The position numbers and the translations under genes are program-made. A DNA stretch of 64,000 nt from Methylobacter sp. (GTDB lineage Bacteria > Pseudomonadota > Gammaproteobacteria > Methylococcales > Methylomonadaceae), in the NCBI RefSeq assembly GCF_004322395.1, contig NZ_SCTW01000118.1, positions 21,825-85,824 on the forward strand. The letters are read 5' to 3'. Numbering within the stretch: position 1 is the stretch's first letter; every line of letters starts with the position of its first letter. Positions 1 to 9,598 of this stretch are shown piece after piece. A model generated the notes under the pieces. The model was not told the DNA's origin. It ran no database searches and saw nothing but the letters and a program-made list of their open reading frames with translations.

Positions 1-257
1 TGATCTTGGGTAGAAAAAATATTGCAGGAAGACCAACGAACCTCGGCACCCAATGCTGTCAGGGTTTCAATTAATACTGCTGTTTGAATAGTCATGTGCA
101 AACAGCCAGCGATACGTGCACCTTTTAATGGTTGTTCTGCACCGAATTCTTCACGCAGAGCCATTAAGCCCGGCATTTCAGTTTCGGCGATATTAATTTC
201 CTTGCGGCCCCATGCTGCCAGAGTAATATCGGCGATTTTATAATCTTGTTGGCTCAT
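1..257 (-). CDS. ahcY: Adenosylhomocysteinase, N-terminal part (cut by window edge)
   Basis: Hydrolyses S-adenosylhomocysteine to adenosine and homocysteine in the cytosol, removing the inhibitory product of SAM-dependent methylation. Only the first 85 codons lie in the window. The translation starts [20 protein letters not shown] and continues through a [10 protein letters not shown] segment and an [18 protein letters not shown] segment, which are the conserved substrate-domain features of the family. It lies 25 bases downstream of metK on the same strand, so the enzyme making SAM and the one clearing its by-product are probably cotranscribed. The gap is too short to hold an SAH riboswitch. 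Confidence 0.95.
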   Translation of the reverse strand, partial: MSQQDYKIADITLAAWGRKEINIAETEMPGLMALREEFGAEQPLKGARIAGCLHMTIQTAVLIETLTALGAEVRWSSCNIFSTQD

Positions 258-282
258 CACGTTTCCTGTGTTTAGTATTTAA

Positions 283-1443
283 TTAAAGACCGGCCGCATC
301 TTTTAATGCGTCAACTTTGTCGGTTTTTTCCCAGCTAAAGGAGTCTTCGGTACGACCGAAGTGACCATACGCCGCTGTTGGTTGGTAGATAGGTTTCAAT
401 AAGCCCAGCATTGCAATCAAGCCTTTGGGTCTTAAATCAAAAATATCTCTGATAATTTGTACCAGTCTGTCTTCGCTGATTTTACCTGTGCCAAATGTTT
501 CGACTGTGATAGAGGTAGGTTCTGCAACACCGATCGCGTAAGAGACCTGAATTTCGCAACGCTCGGCTAATCCGGCTGCAACAATGTTTTTTGCTACGTA
601 ACGCGCCATATATGCTGCAGAGCGGTCTACTTTTGAAGGATCTTTGCCTGAAAATGCGCCGCCGCCGTGTCTTGCCATACCGCCGTAAGAATCGACAATA
701 ATTTTACGTCCGGTTAAGCCGCAGTCGCCGACAGGGCCGCCGATAACGAATTGACCGGTTGGGTTGATGAAATATTTGGTGTCTTTATGCAACCATTCTT
801 TCGGCAGAACAGGCAGGATAATTTCATCCATCACTGCTTCGTGCAATGCTTTTGTAGCAATTTCCGGTGAATGCTGAGTAGACAAAACGACGGCATCAAT
901 CGCTACAGGTTTGTTATTTTCATAGCGGAAAGTAACCTGGCTTTTGGCGTCAGGGCGCAGCCAAGGCAAAGTTTTATTTTTACGTACTTCTGCTTGACGT
1001 TTGACCAGCAAGTGAGAATAGGTAATCGGCGCAGGCATCAATACATCGGTTTCATTGCTGGCATAACCAAACATTAAACCTTGGTCGCCCGCACCTTGTT
1101 CGTGGTTTTCAGCCTCATCGACACCCATTGCAATATCGGCCGATTGTTTACCGATCGCATTTAAAACCGCACAACTTTGTCCATCGAAACCGATATCACC
1201 GTGGTCGTAGCCGATTTCGCAAACGACTTTCCGCACCAGGGCTTCAAGGTCAACCCATGCGTCGGTGGTTACTTCGCCGGCCAAAATGACCATGCCGGTT
1301 TTTACTAAAGTCTCGCAAGCAACTCGTGAACGAGGGTCTTGTGCCAATAAGGCGTCAAGTACCGCATCTGAAATTTGATCGGCAACCTTATCCGGATGCC
1401 CTTCTGAAACTGATTCTGATGTAAAAGTATAATTATTGCTCAC
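283..1443 (-). CDS. metK: S-adenosylmethionine synthase (methionine adenosyltransferase)
   Basis: Makes S-adenosylmethionine from methionine and ATP, the methyl donor for the cell. The 386-residue protein has family length and shows the ATP-site [12 protein letters not shown] segment near residue 15, [12 protein letters not shown] near residue 117 and the glycine-rich [19 protein letters not shown] loop near residue 260. The start is GTG, preceded by an AAGGTGG ribosome binding site at suitable distance. A tRNA gene and a hairpin terminator lie upstream, so metK-ahcY probably has its own short promoter in the roughly 40 bases between that hairpin and the start codon. Confidence 0.98.
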   Translation of the reverse strand: MSNNYTFTSESVSEGHPDKVADQISDAVLDALLAQDPRSRVACETLVKTGMVILAGEVTTDAWVDLEALVRKVVCEIGYDHGDIGFDGQSCAVLNAIGKQSADIAMGVDEAENHEQGAGDQGLMFGYASNETDVLMPAPITYSHLLVKRQAEVRKNKTLPWLRPDAKSQVTFRYENNKPVAIDAVVLSTQHSPEIATKALHEAVMDEIILPVLPKEWLHKDTKYFINPTGQFVIGGPVGDCGLTGRKIIVDSYGGMARHGGGAFSGKDPSKVDRSAAYMARYVAKNIVAAGLAERCEIQVSYAIGVAEPTSITVETFGTGKISEDRLVQIIRDIFDLRPKGLIAMLGLLKPIYQPTAAYGHFGRTEDSFSWEKTDKVDALKDAAGL

Positions 1444-1478
1444 GATCCCACCTTGCTAAAATGTAAAAACCCAGATGT

Positions 1479-1502
1479 ACAAAAGGCTGCCTATGCAGCC
1501 TT
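1479..1502 (-). terminator. Hairpin terminator after the tRNA-Ile gene
   Basis: On the minus strand a perfect 8-bp stem (AAGGCTGC paired with GCAGCCTT, four-base loop) is followed by TTTTG. It lies just past the CCA end of the tRNA and before metK, so it would end transcripts from rpoD/tRNA-Ile. The stem is sequence-evident; terminator function is inferred. Confidence 0.7.
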
Positions 1503-1510
1503 CTTGTGTA

Positions 1511-1587
1511 TGGTGGGCCCTGTAGGACTTGAACCTACGACCTGCCGATTATGAGTCGGACGCTCTAACCAACTGAGCTAAGGGCCC
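1511..1587 (-). tRNA. ileX: tRNA-Ile (CAU anticodon, Ile2 type)
   Basis: A 77-base cloverleaf is encoded on the minus strand, with acceptor stem GGGCCCT/AGGGCCC, D-loop TAGCTCAGTTGGTTAGAGC, anticodon arm CCGACTCATAATCGG, T-loop GGTTCAAGTCC and an encoded CCA end. The CAU anticodon alone would suggest Met. The CTCATAA loop inside a CCGA...TCGG stem resembles the minor isoleucine tRNA, whose C34 is changed to lysidine by TilS so that it reads AUA. It lies 10 bases below the rpoD stop codon. Confidence 0.88.
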
Positions 1588-1597
1588 TTTGTATTAT

Positions 1598-3409
1598 TTA
1601 CTCGCCATCCAAAAAGCACCTTAATTGCTCTGATCTTGAAGGATGTCTAAGTTTTCTCAATGCTTTGGCTTCAATTTGACGTATTCTTTCACGCGTCACA
1701 TCAAATTGTTTGCCCACTTCTTCCAATGTATGGTCGGTATTCATATTAATACCAAAGCGCATGCGCAAAACTTTTGCTTCTCTTGCGGTTAATCCGGCCA
1801 ATACATTTTGTGTCGATTCCCGTAAGCCGGCAATCGTTGCAGCCTCGACTGGGGACAATACTTTAGCATCTTCTATGAAATCTCCCAAATGAGAATCTTC
1901 ATCGTCACCGATAGGTGTTTCCATTGAAATAGGTTCTTTGGCAATTTTCAATACCTTGCGAACTTTATCTTCCGGCATTTCCATGCGTTCCGCCAGTTCT
2001 TCCGGTGTTGCTTCGCGGCCCAATTCCTGAAGAATCTGTCTGGAAATTCGATTCAATTTGTTAATTGTTTCGATCATATGCACAGGTATACGAATAGTCC
2101 TGGCCTGATCCGCTATGGATCGAGTGATAGCCTGTCTGATCCACCAAGTCGCATAAGTTGAAAACTTGTAGCCGCGGCGATATTCAAATTTATCGACAGC
2201 TTTCATTAAGCCGATATTGCCTTCCTGGATCAAATCGAGGAATTGTAACCCGCGATTGGTATATTTTTTTGCTATTGAAATGACCAGTCTTAAATTAGCC
2301 TCAATCATTTCTTTTTTCGCGCGTCTTGCTTTGGCTTCGCCAATAGACATGCGGCGGTTAATATCCTTAAGTCCGTTAATAGTCAAGCCATACTCTGCTT
2401 CTATATCGGCCAGTATTTTTTGGGCTTTTCTTACATCTTTTTCACGTTCTTTCAGTGCTGCCGAGTATTTGCTTTCGGTATTCAAATGTTGGTCGAACCA
2501 TTCTGAGCTGGATTCATGATCGGTAAAAGACGCAATAAATTCCTTGCGAGGCATTTTTGCATGAACGACAAAAATATCCATGATTAGCTTTTCCTGTTCG
2601 CGTACAGCAGCGACGCCATTAGGAATAATAGCCGTCAATTTCTTCAAATATTGCGGTGTCCATTTAAATTCCATGAACAAGTCAGCTAAAACTTCAAATT
2701 CTTTTTCTGTTTTGTCGCTCAAATAGCCGTGTTTTTTGATTGCTGAAGCAGCCGTTTTTAGTTGCTTCCTAAGGGTCTCAACTTTCTCTTTGACCTCTTC
2801 GTAATTCAGTCCTTTCGGCTCTTCTTCGGTGGGTGTTTCTTCGACATCCTCGCTCACAGGCAGAGCGTTGACGAAATCTTCGGGCTCGCTTAAATCTACA
2901 AAGCCGGAAACTAAGTCTGTCAGGCGAATTCCGCCTTCTTCACTGGAAATGCCGTCAAATGATTGTAAGAAATCTTCAACAACGATGCAGGAACGAGCAA
3001 TGGCCTTAACCAGCTGCTGTTGGCCTTCTTCAATGCGCTTGGCAATTTTTAACTCGTCTGAACGAGTCAACAATTCTACCGAACCCATTTCCCGCATATA
3101 CATGCGCACTGGATCCGTAGTTCTGCCAAACTCACTATCAACAGAAGCTAAGGCCGCGACTTCTTCAGCATCTTCATCGTCTGTAGTAACGGCTGCTGAG
3201 TCAGTAATAAGGGAATCTTCATCCGGCGCAACTTCGTAAACCTGAATTCCCATATCATTGATCATGCCAATAATATCTTCAATTTGTTCCGGATCAACAA
3301 TATCGCTAGGCAAGTGATCATTGACCTCGGCATAAGTCAGGTAACCCTGTACCTTGCCTTTGGCTATCAATTGTTTAAGTTGGGACTGCTGTTGTTCTTG
3401 ATTCATCAT
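1598..3409 (-). CDS. rpoD: RNA polymerase primary sigma factor, sigma-70
   Basis: Directs RNA polymerase to housekeeping promoters. The 603-residue protein is close to the E. coli length (613) and has an acidic region 1.1, the RMYMREMG box of region 1.2, a sigma-70 non-essential insertion, the core-binding/melting segment [20 protein letters not shown] with [17 protein letters not shown] of region 2, region 3, and the C-terminal [18 protein letters not shown] helix-turn-helix of region 4.2. No domain is missing. It closes the macromolecular-synthesis operon rpsU-yqeY-dnaG-rpoD, 51 bases after dnaG. The start has two adjacent ATG codons and no strong ribosome binding site. Confidence 0.98.
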   Translation of the reverse strand: MMNQEQQQSQLKQLIAKGKVQGYLTYAEVNDHLPSDIVDPEQIEDIIGMINDMGIQVYEVAPDEDSLITDSAAVTTDDEDAEEVAALASVDSEFGRTTDPVRMYMREMGSVELLTRSDELKIAKRIEEGQQQLVKAIARSCIVVEDFLQSFDGISSEEGGIRLTDLVSGFVDLSEPEDFVNALPVSEDVEETPTEEEPKGLNYEEVKEKVETLRKQLKTAASAIKKHGYLSDKTEKEFEVLADLFMEFKWTPQYLKKLTAIIPNGVAAVREQEKLIMDIFVVHAKMPRKEFIASFTDHESSSEWFDQHLNTESKYSAALKEREKDVRKAQKILADIEAEYGLTINGLKDINRRMSIGEAKARRAKKEMIEANLRLVISIAKKYTNRGLQFLDLIQEGNIGLMKAVDKFEYRRGYKFSTYATWWIRQAITRSIADQARTIRIPVHMIETINKLNRISRQILQELGREATPEELAERMEMPEDKVRKVLKIAKEPISMETPIGDDEDSHLGDFIEDAKVLSPVEAATIAGLRESTQNVLAGLTAREAKVLRMRFGINMNTDHTLEEVGKQFDVTRERIRQIEAKALRKLRHPSRSEQLRCFLDGE

Positions 3410-3460
3410 TTACTCACGGAAGACGCTGTTCGGCCTGACTTCGCCGAACCGACGATTATA

Positions 3461-5239
3461 CTACAAATTCCTATTATTTTGCACCAAACTTTTAACTGTT
3501 AGCATTTTACGCAACAGTTCTTTTTCCTGTGCATCCAGTCCTTCGGTCTTGCTTTTGTCGAGTAGCCGAGCCAGAATAGCCTCTCTGGATTGAGTTAACA
3601 GCCTATCCAGTGAGTCACCAAATACTGTATCTATTTTGTCGTCTGGAACTTGTGAATCCAATAAAGCTAATGCTTTTATGGATCTTTCTTCGGCAGTATC
3701 TCGGTAACACTCCGTCAACACAGCTACATTTGCCGGGTTTTTATCCACAATCGTTTGCAGAATGTTTTTAAATAAATCTGCGCCTGAAAATTCAAGTTCG
3801 TTCCAGTCAATCTCTCGCTGCTCAAGTATCTCGGCCAGTCTGGGATTTTGGACCAGCAAGGCGATTGCCATGCGTGCCGATGATAATCTGCCTTTATCTT
3901 GATGTTGTTTTTTATCCGGCCTTGGATATCGCCTTGGATTTTGTTTAGAGGCAAGTGTAGCTGCATTCTCCAAAACATCCAGACTGGCCCAGCCAGATAG
4001 TTCTTTTAAGCGGGCAAGCATCATTTCTTTAAAAATACTTTCCGGCAGTTTCTCCAGGTACGGCTTGGCTTTGCTTGCTAATTGAGCCCGTCCTTCCAGT
4101 TCGGACAGATTCAGCTCTTTCGAGAAATGTCCGAAAAAATACTCCGACAGGGTTTCGGCCGTTTGCACTCGGCTAATAAATCCATCGATTCCTTCTTCTC
4201 TTACCAGCGAATCAGGGTCATGATTTTGCGGTAATAGCATGATGCGAATTTGTCTCCCATCTTTTAAGCTGGAAAAAGCCGGTTCCATTGCTCTCCATGC
4301 AGCTTCTTTTCCCGCCTTGTCGCCATCGAAGCAAAATACCAGTTCCGAGGAAAACCGGAATAATAAATCAAGATGCGCCTGCGATGTCGCCGTTCCCAAG
4401 GCGGCAACCGCATAGTGGATGCCGAACTGAGCTAAAGCGATAACATCCATATAGCCCTCAACAATCAAAATCCTCTGAGGTTTGGTATTCTTTTCCAGAA
4501 GCTCATATAAGCCGTAAACTTCTTTGCCTTTATGAAATAGGGATGTTTCTGGAGAATTCAAGTATTTGGGTAAAGAATCGTCGAGTACTCGTCCGCCAAA
4601 GCCTATAATGCGGGCGCGCTTGTCCCTGATCGGAAACATGATTCGTCCGCGAAAGCGGTCATAGGGCTGTCCTCCTTCCTTGTCGACTAATAATCCGGCT
4701 TTGAGTAATAATTCTGGATTAAAACGAAGTGCTAGAGTTTTCCATTCATCAGGCGCGTAGCCCAGCATGAAATCACTGGCGCAATCGCCGCTAACTCCTC
4801 TTTTTTTTAAGTACTCAACTGCTTTTTTTCCTCCGTCGCTGCTCCGTAACTGCTCTACATAAAAGGCGGCTATCTGCTCCATTAGTGTATAAAGACTGGT
4901 TAGGTCTTCTTTTTTTTGTTCCGGTAGGTAAGTAATTGATTCTCTCGGAACTTCAAGTCCGGCAAATCCTGCCAAGTCCTCAACAGCTTCGACAAAATCA
5001 AGATGGCTAAAGTCCATCAGAAAGCTTATGGCGTTGCCGCTGGCGCCGCAGCCAAAGCAGTGAAAGAATTGTTTCTTTCTATTTACGGAAAAGCTGGGGG
5101 TTTTTTCGGCATGAAAAGGACAGCGGGCGACATAGTTGCTACCCGTTTTTTTTAAAGGGACGTGCGAATCGATTAGGTCGACAATATCAACCCGCACTAA
5201 AAGCTCATCAATAAACTCGCGAGGGATTCTACCGGACAC
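3461..5239 (-). CDS. dnaG: DNA primase
   Basis: Synthesises RNA primers for the lagging strand. The 592-residue protein has the N-terminal zinc finger with Cys40, His43, Cys61 and Cys64 (CPFH and CFGCG), a catalytic core with the TOPRIM signature LIVEGYMDVIAL near residue 265 and FCFDGDKAGKEAAWRA near residue 308, and a helicase-binding C-terminal region. The start is GTG with a GGAGA box upstream, giving MSGRIPREFI, the usual family N-terminus. It sits between yqeY and rpoD in the conserved order. Confidence 0.97.
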   Translation of the reverse strand: MSGRIPREFIDELLVRVDIVDLIDSHVPLKKTGSNYVARCPFHAEKTPSFSVNRKKQFFHCFGCGASGNAISFLMDFSHLDFVEAVEDLAGFAGLEVPRESITYLPEQKKEDLTSLYTLMEQIAAFYVEQLRSSDGGKKAVEYLKKRGVSGDCASDFMLGYAPDEWKTLALRFNPELLLKAGLLVDKEGGQPYDRFRGRIMFPIRDKRARIIGFGGRVLDDSLPKYLNSPETSLFHKGKEVYGLYELLEKNTKPQRILIVEGYMDVIALAQFGIHYAVAALGTATSQAHLDLLFRFSSELVFCFDGDKAGKEAAWRAMEPAFSSLKDGRQIRIMLLPQNHDPDSLVREEGIDGFISRVQTAETLSEYFFGHFSKELNLSELEGRAQLASKAKPYLEKLPESIFKEMMLARLKELSGWASLDVLENAATLASKQNPRRYPRPDKKQHQDKGRLSSARMAIALLVQNPRLAEILEQREIDWNELEFSGADLFKNILQTIVDKNPANVAVLTECYRDTAEERSIKALALLDSQVPDDKIDTVFGDSLDRLLTQSREAILARLLDKSKTEGLDAQEKELLRKMLTVKSLVQNNRNL

Positions 5240-5333
5240 AACTGCTCTCCGAAAATTGATGCGGGAGGTAGGTCGCTAAAACAAGGTGCTTTGAGCGATA
5301 TTGGGAGCTGTTTCCGGGAAAAACCAGTAAAAG

Positions 5334-5783
5334 CTATCCCGTTAGTGCGGTCTTGATTTTGTTGCTCACAACCGACATATCGGCGCGACCTTGCATTTTT
5401 GCTTTAAGCAAAGCCATGACTTTGCCCATATCCTTAACCGACTCCGCGCCGGACTCTGTAATAGCGTCTTTAACCATTAAATCAATTTCGGTTTCGGTTA
5501 ACGGTTGCGGCAAAAAATCCTGAATTACCGGGATTTCAGCCTCTTCAATAGCTACCAGATCATCCCGGCCGGCTTCGGCATATTGACGGATAGATTCACG
5601 GCGCTGCTTGAGCATCTTGTCAAGAACCAGGATAACGCGTTCATTATCCAAGACAATGCGTTCGTCGACTTCAACCTGCTTAATAGCGGCTAAAATCAAA
5701 CGAATTACGCCTAGTCTTGCTTTATCTCCGCCTTTCATGGCGGCTTTCATATCTTCCTTGATACGATCAGTTAACAAATCCAT
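5334..5783 (-). CDS. yqeY: GatB/YqeY domain protein
   Basis: A 149-residue all-helical protein of the YqeY family, homologous to the tRNA-binding tail domain of GatB. It opens with LTDRIKEDMKAAMKGGDKAR and carries the LGVIRLILAAIKQVEVDER segment; the second half holds IQDFLPQPLTETEI and MGKVMALLKAKMQGRADMS. Its cellular role is not settled. Location between rpsU and dnaG is common in gammaproteobacteria and suggests a link to translation or tRNA amidation. An AAGGT ribosome binding site precedes the ATG. Confidence 0.93.
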   Translation of the reverse strand: MDLLTDRIKEDMKAAMKGGDKARLGVIRLILAAIKQVEVDERIVLDNERVILVLDKMLKQRRESIRQYAEAGRDDLVAIEEAEIPVIQDFLPQPLTETEIDLMVKDAITESGAESVKDMGKVMALLKAKMQGRADMSVVSNKIKTALTG

Positions 5784-5800
5784 CGTAATTTACCTTGATC

Positions 5801-6034
5801 TTACAGCGCAGGGCGTCCGCGACGTAAGTTTTTCAGCGCATAACGCTCACGCGCTAGCTTTTTCAAATGGCGTTTAACCGCAGCTGCGCCTTTGCGCTTA
5901 CGCTCTGCAGTTGGTTTTTCATAAAATTCGCGGCGACGCACTTCAGCCAATACACCCGCTTTTTCACAAGCGCGTTTAAAGCGGCGAATCGCAATATCAA
6001 ATGGTTCGTTTTCTTTGATTTTTACTGACGGCAT
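5801..6034 (-). CDS. rpsU: 30S ribosomal protein S21
   Basis: A 77-residue basic protein with the S21 pattern: [20 protein letters not shown], then [18 protein letters not shown]. It is slightly longer than the usual 71 residues because of the C-terminal [14 protein letters not shown] stretch. It binds the 3' region of 16S rRNA and is first in the operon that continues into yqeY, dnaG and rpoD, the classic macromolecular-synthesis arrangement. tsaD is divergent, with about 105 bases between the two starts for both promoters. Confidence 0.97.
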   Translation of the reverse strand: MPSVKIKENEPFDIAIRRFKRACEKAGVLAEVRRREFYEKPTAERKRKGAAAVKRHLKKLARERYALKNLRRGRPAL

Positions 6035-6139
6035 TATTATTCCCGAATATGTTAATATTTAAAAAGTTAGGATATTTTAATCCACTGAACAAACAGAACC
6101 CTTAATTATACCTTTACTTTTATAAATTTCAAAAATTCA

Positions 6140-7144
6140 ATGTACGTTTTAGGCATAGAGACTTCTTGCGACGAAACCGGTGTCGCAATTTATCACTCCG
6201 AAAAAGGCCTATGCAGCCATCTTTTATATAGTCAGGTTGAAATGCATAGTGAATATGGCGGCGTTGTTCCTGAACTTGCGTCGCGTGACCATATTCGGAA
6301 ATTAGTACCGTTGATCAAGCAATGCTTACAAGAAAGTCATCTGACCGGGAGCGATATTAATGGTATTGCTTACACCGCAGGGCCCGGACTGATGGGGGCG
6401 TTGCTGGTTGGTGCAGCAACGGCCAGAAGTTTGGCTTGGGCATGGCAAATACCCGCTATTGCAATTCATCACATGGAAGGGCACCTGCTGGCGCCTATGC
6501 TGGAAGAAAATCCACCGGAATTTCCTTTTGTTGCGTTGCTGATTTCCGGAGGGCACACGCTGCTTGTGCAGGTTGAGGGTATCGGCCGCTATCAACTATT
6601 AGGTGAGTCTCTTGATGATGCTGCCGGTGAAGCGTTTGACAAGACTGCAAAAATGCTGGGTTTGGGTTATCCAGGCGGACCAAAGCTGTCTGCGCTTGCA
6701 GAGCAGGGTACAGCCCAGATTAAATTTCCCCGCCCGATGACCGACCGCCCCGGATTGGATTTTAGTTTCAGTGGCTTAAAAACATTCGCGTTAAATACCG
6801 TTAGCACCTCTGGAAAGACAGAACAGGACAAAGCCGATGTCGCTGCCGCATTTCAAATTGCGGTTGCCGAAACACTCAGTATCAAATGCAAGAGAGCTTT
6901 GCAGCAAACCGGTTTGAAAAGATTGGTCGTTGCGGGAGGTGTCAGCGCCAATAAACAAATTCGAGCGTGTTTAACGGATATGGTTGTCAAGGAAAATGCC
7001 CAGCTCTATTTTCCGAGGCTTCAATTTTGTACTGATAACGGCGCGATGATTGCCTATGCCGGTTGCCAGCGTTTAATAGCGGGCCAGCAGCAAGGACTGG
7101 AAATTTATGCTCGCCCTCGCTGGCCGATTGGTGAGTTAAGTTAA
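6140..7144 (+). CDS. tsaD: tRNA threonylcarbamoyladenosine biosynthesis protein TsaD
   Basis: Transfers the threonylcarbamoyl group onto A37 of ANN-decoding tRNAs, together with TsaB and TsaE. The 334-residue sequence starts [18 protein letters not shown], the family N-terminus. It has the metal-binding HHMEGH motif near residue 110, ISGGHTLLV near residue 133 and the ATP-binding [12 protein letters not shown] near residue 270. It is divergent from rpsU, as in E. coli. Length is normal and nothing is missing. Confidence 0.97.
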   Translation: MYVLGIETSCDETGVAIYHSEKGLCSHLLYSQVEMHSEYGGVVPELASRDHIRKLVPLIKQCLQESHLTGSDINGIAYTAGPGLMGALLVGAATARSLAWAWQIPAIAIHHMEGHLLAPMLEENPPEFPFVALLISGGHTLLVQVEGIGRYQLLGESLDDAAGEAFDKTAKMLGLGYPGGPKLSALAEQGTAQIKFPRPMTDRPGLDFSFSGLKTFALNTVSTSGKTEQDKADVAAAFQIAVAETLSIKCKRALQQTGLKRLVVAGGVSANKQIRACLTDMVVKENAQLYFPRLQFCTDNGAMIAYAGCQRLIAGQQQGLEIYARPRWPIGELS

Positions 7145-7232
7145 ATCAGTTGCAAGATAAAGAGTAGAGAGTTGATGTCAGCCTGTTGCAGTTGAGGCGA
7201 ATTCATCTTGTGGGCTCATGGTAAAACACAAG

Positions 7233-7254
7233 CCCCCCTGATATAGGAGGGTTT
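7233..7254 (+). terminator. Possible terminator after tsaD
   Basis: A 7-bp stem (CCCCCCT with AGGAGGG, one C-A mismatch, five-base loop) followed by TTTAT lies about 90 bases after the tsaD stop. The T-tract is short, so this is a weak call. Confidence 0.4.
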
Positions 7255-7266
7255 ATGCCACATAGG

Positions 7267-7947
7267 TTAGTGCCCTCTTATACGGTTAGTTGCTACTGAT
7301 CCATCTTTAAAATATTCATGTACCGTAACGGATATTTCCTTACTAGCACCAGATAAACCTCTTTCTGCTAAGAACGGTTGAATTGTAGAAATTCCAGATT
7401 CCGGAGGGATTTCGAACCCTCTAATAAATTCAGATGTTAAGTAGATTTTTTTTCGTATGCTAGTGACTTGTGTTCTACCAAATGTAAGGTAACCTCCAAA
7501 TGAAGAATGTTTTCTTTGCGCATGCACACAAAATATAACGTCTTGCTCTTTTGATGTCTCAGGGAATATCACATTTAACGCGAAAACAGAACTTTGATCG
7601 TTTTGTATTGTAAAGCTGGATTCAGAGAATATACGAAATGGATATGTTTTATTAAGGCTGGTTTCAACACAAAAAAAGCCGCGTTTATCCGGGTCTAATA
7701 CTTGTAATGGTGCAGCGAATTCCATTTCTATACGAACAACTTCTACAGGTTTTTTTGATCGGGTTCCGACTACAAACATAAATAATCCTGCGTTATTTCC
7801 CTGATCCGCAATATATAGTGTTGCTTTGGCCGGGTCGATTATCTCTGTACCGGAAACATTAATACTTGTTTTATCAAGAAGGAGCTTACAAACTGACTTT
7901 ATAATCGTGAATGCTGGGCTAATCAGCTTTGAAACAATTATTTCCAT
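7267..7947 (-). CDS. Hypothetical protein, orphan gene possibly delivered as an integron cassette
   Basis: A 226-residue protein with no recognised family. It reads as a compact mixed-strand protein rich in alternating hydrophobic segments (ATLYIADQGNNAGLFMFVVG, VIFCVHAQRKHSSFGGYLTF). It has no signal peptide or membrane span. Base composition is visibly more AT-rich than the neighbours. It lies alone between the convergent tsaD and plsY. On its coding strand the start codon follows a GTTAGGC core site by 23 bases, inside a longer inverted repeat. This is the layout of a gene cassette behind an attC site. Function unknown. Confidence 0.7.
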   Translation of the reverse strand: MEIIVSKLISPAFTIIKSVCKLLLDKTSINVSGTEIIDPAKATLYIADQGNNAGLFMFVVGTRSKKPVEVVRIEMEFAAPLQVLDPDKRGFFCVETSLNKTYPFRIFSESSFTIQNDQSSVFALNVIFPETSKEQDVIFCVHAQRKHSSFGGYLTFGRTQVTSIRKKIYLTSEFIRGFEIPPESGISTIQPFLAERGLSGASKEISVTVHEYFKDGSVATNRIRGH

Positions 7948-7970
7948 TATAATTACCTGAAGTAACTTAT

Positions 7971-8054
7971 GCCTAACAAGTTATTATTTAGTCCTGTAGG
8001 GTACGCACAGCGTGCCCTGCGAGATGGGATATTGACTAAACATTGGCTGTTGGC
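7971..8054 (-). other. attC-like imperfect palindrome upstream of the orphan gene
   Basis: On the minus strand the outer arms are GCCAAC and GTTAGGC, followed inward by TTTAGTC and GACTAAA, which pair. The loop carries a second hairpin made of a GTAGGGTACGC/GCGTGCCCTGC pair, a motif repeated near 56735. GTTAGGC fits the GTTRRRY core of integron attC sites, and the 84-base length is within their normal range. The opposite core lacks one T relative to RYYYAAC. No integrase gene is in the window, so this would be a lone site. Confidence 0.45.
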
Positions 8055-8060
8055 ATGATT

Positions 8061-8648
8061 TTAGCCTTTAGCCTTGCTCGATTCCTCCCCAGCCAGCAAT
8101 CGCTGAATATTGCTCTTATGCCGCCATAACAAGAAAACCATCATGACCACGGAAGCAGCAACGATAGCCTTGTCGCCAACTATGAACCAAGCAAAAATCG
8201 GCGACAGGGTTGAAGCGACTAATGCGGACAAGGATGAAATCTTGCCCAGTTTATAAACCAGGTACCAGGTTGCCATGAACGCAAGACCGAGCGCCCAGAA
8301 AAAACCGAGCAACACGCCGACCGATGTCGCAACACCCTTGCCGCCTTTAAAACCGAAAAATACCGGGTAAAGGTGGCCGATAAAGGCCGCCAGTCCGGTC
8401 GCTGCAACTAATTCGGCGGACAGTCCCAACGCAGTCGCGGCATAGACGGGAATTAAGCCTTTCAACGAATCGCCCAGCAGAGTGATCGCTGCCGCTTTCT
8501 TTCCGCCAATTCGCATCACATTGGTTGCGCCGGGATTACCCGAGCCCTGTTCGCGGGGATCGGGTAATCCCATTAAGCGGCAAATAATAATGGCACTTGA
8601 AATAGAGCCTATCAGATAGGCAGCCGGAACGAACAACCATTCAATCAT
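8061..8648 (-). CDS. plsY: Glycerol-3-phosphate acyltransferase PlsY
   Basis: Integral inner-membrane enzyme that acylates glycerol-3-phosphate from acyl-phosphate, the first step of phospholipid synthesis. The 195-residue protein has about five hydrophobic spans and the family motifs SGNPGATN near residue 37 and GFKGGKGVATSVG near residue 98. It is divergent from folB with roughly 90 bases between the starts, a common gammaproteobacterial arrangement next to tsaD and folB. Confidence 0.96.
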   Translation of the reverse strand: MIEWLFVPAAYLIGSISSAIIICRLMGLPDPREQGSGNPGATNVMRIGGKKAAAITLLGDSLKGLIPVYAATALGLSAELVAATGLAAFIGHLYPVFFGFKGGKGVATSVGVLLGFFWALGLAFMATWYLVYKLGKISSLSALVASTLSPIFAWFIVGDKAIVAASVVMMVFLLWRHKSNIQRLLAGEESSKAKG

Positions 8649-8741
8649 TGAATAACCCTTTCATTTTTGAGCTTGTAAGCACGGGATGTTTCCCTGATAC
8701 TTACCGGTTTAAAAAAACACGCATCATAACCGGAAATCACT

Positions 8742-9101
8742 ATGGACATCATATTTTTAGGCGGCTTGGAAATTGAAACTATTATCGGTATCTATGACTG
8801 GGAAAGAGTAACCAAGCAAACCGTCATCCTTGATATTGAGATGGCTTTTGATATTCAAAAAGCCGCAGAAACCGACGATATTCAATACACGCTTGATTAC
8901 AAAACGGTTTCTCATCGCATTGTTTCTTTTGTCGAGGCCAGCCAGTTTTTTCTGGTTGAAAAATTAATTTCAGAAATAGCCGACCTTATACGCAATGAGT
9001 TTAATGTGCCTTGGGTGAAAATAACCCTGAATAAAAAAGGTGCTATCCGGGGGGCCAGCGATGTCGGTATTATAATCGAGCGTGGAGCACGGAAATCGTG
9101 A
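8742..9101 (+). CDS. folB: Dihydroneopterin aldolase
   Basis: Converts 7,8-dihydroneopterin to 6-hydroxymethyl-dihydropterin in folate synthesis. The 119-residue protein starts MDIIFLGGLEIETIIGIYDW and has the YKTVSHRI segment, FFLVEKLI with the catalytic-region Lys, and VKITLNKKGAIRGASDVGI. The next gene, folK, overlaps it by four bases (ATGA type), and performs the next step of the same pathway, so the two are translationally coupled. Confidence 0.95.
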   Translation: MDIIFLGGLEIETIIGIYDWERVTKQTVILDIEMAFDIQKAAETDDIQYTLDYKTVSHRIVSFVEASQFFLVEKLISEIADLIRNEFNVPWVKITLNKKGAIRGASDVGIIIERGARKS

Positions 9102-9598
9102 CCAGAGGCTACATTAGCATCGGTAGCAATATAAATAAGGATGAACATGTTCCTGCCAGTTTGCAGGCACTTGAGCAAACCTTTGGCGAACTGACGATTT
9201 CGAGTGTTTACGAATCCGAACCTGTCGGCTTTACTGGGGATGTTTTTTATAATCTCGTGGTTGGTTTTGACTCCAATTTGGAAGTAAAGGCGGTCGCCAA
9301 ACAACTTAGGCAAATTGAGCTGGATAATGGCCGCACTCGCGACAGCCGAAAATTTGCTGCACGCACCCTTGACCTGGACCTGATCCTATACGGCGATCTT
9401 ATCGTCAACGATGGACGCTTGCAGATACCTCGGGACGAAATCGAACATTACGCTTTTGTACTTGAACCTTTGGCGGAAATTGCTCCGGATTTGAAACATC
9501 CGATCATCCACATCAGCTATGCCGAACTTTGGGAACAATTCGACAAGAATGATCTTAAGCAAAAGCGCATTACCCCGTCCTGGTCCTCAGTAAAATAA
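9098..9598 (+). CDS. folK: 2-amino-4-hydroxy-6-hydroxymethyldihydropteridine pyrophosphokinase
   Basis: Transfers pyrophosphate from ATP to 6-hydroxymethyl-dihydropterin. The 166-residue protein starts GTG-TRGYISIGSNINKDEH and has the family GSN motif, SSVYESEPVGF near residue 40, and the ATP/metal-binding RTLDLDLILYGD near residue 88 followed by IPRDEIEHYAFVLEPLAEIAP. It is coupled to folB. Its 3' end runs 12 bases into the convergent reductase gene, so the two transcripts overlap antisense. Confidence 0.95.
   Translation: MTRGYISIGSNINKDEHVPASLQALEQTFGELTISSVYESEPVGFTGDVFYNLVVGFDSNLEVKAVAKQLRQIELDNGRTRDSRKFAARTLDLDLILYGDLIVNDGRLQIPRDEIEHYAFVLEPLAEIAPDLKHPIIHISYAELWEQFDKNDLKQKRITPSWSSVK

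Noticed and set aside
258..282. SAH or SAM riboswitch before ahcY
   Set aside because: Only 25 bases separate metK and ahcY, too short for these aptamers.
1511..1587. tRNA-Met
   Set aside because: The CAU anticodon fits, but the stem context resembles the isoleucine-2 tRNA with lysidine at position 34.
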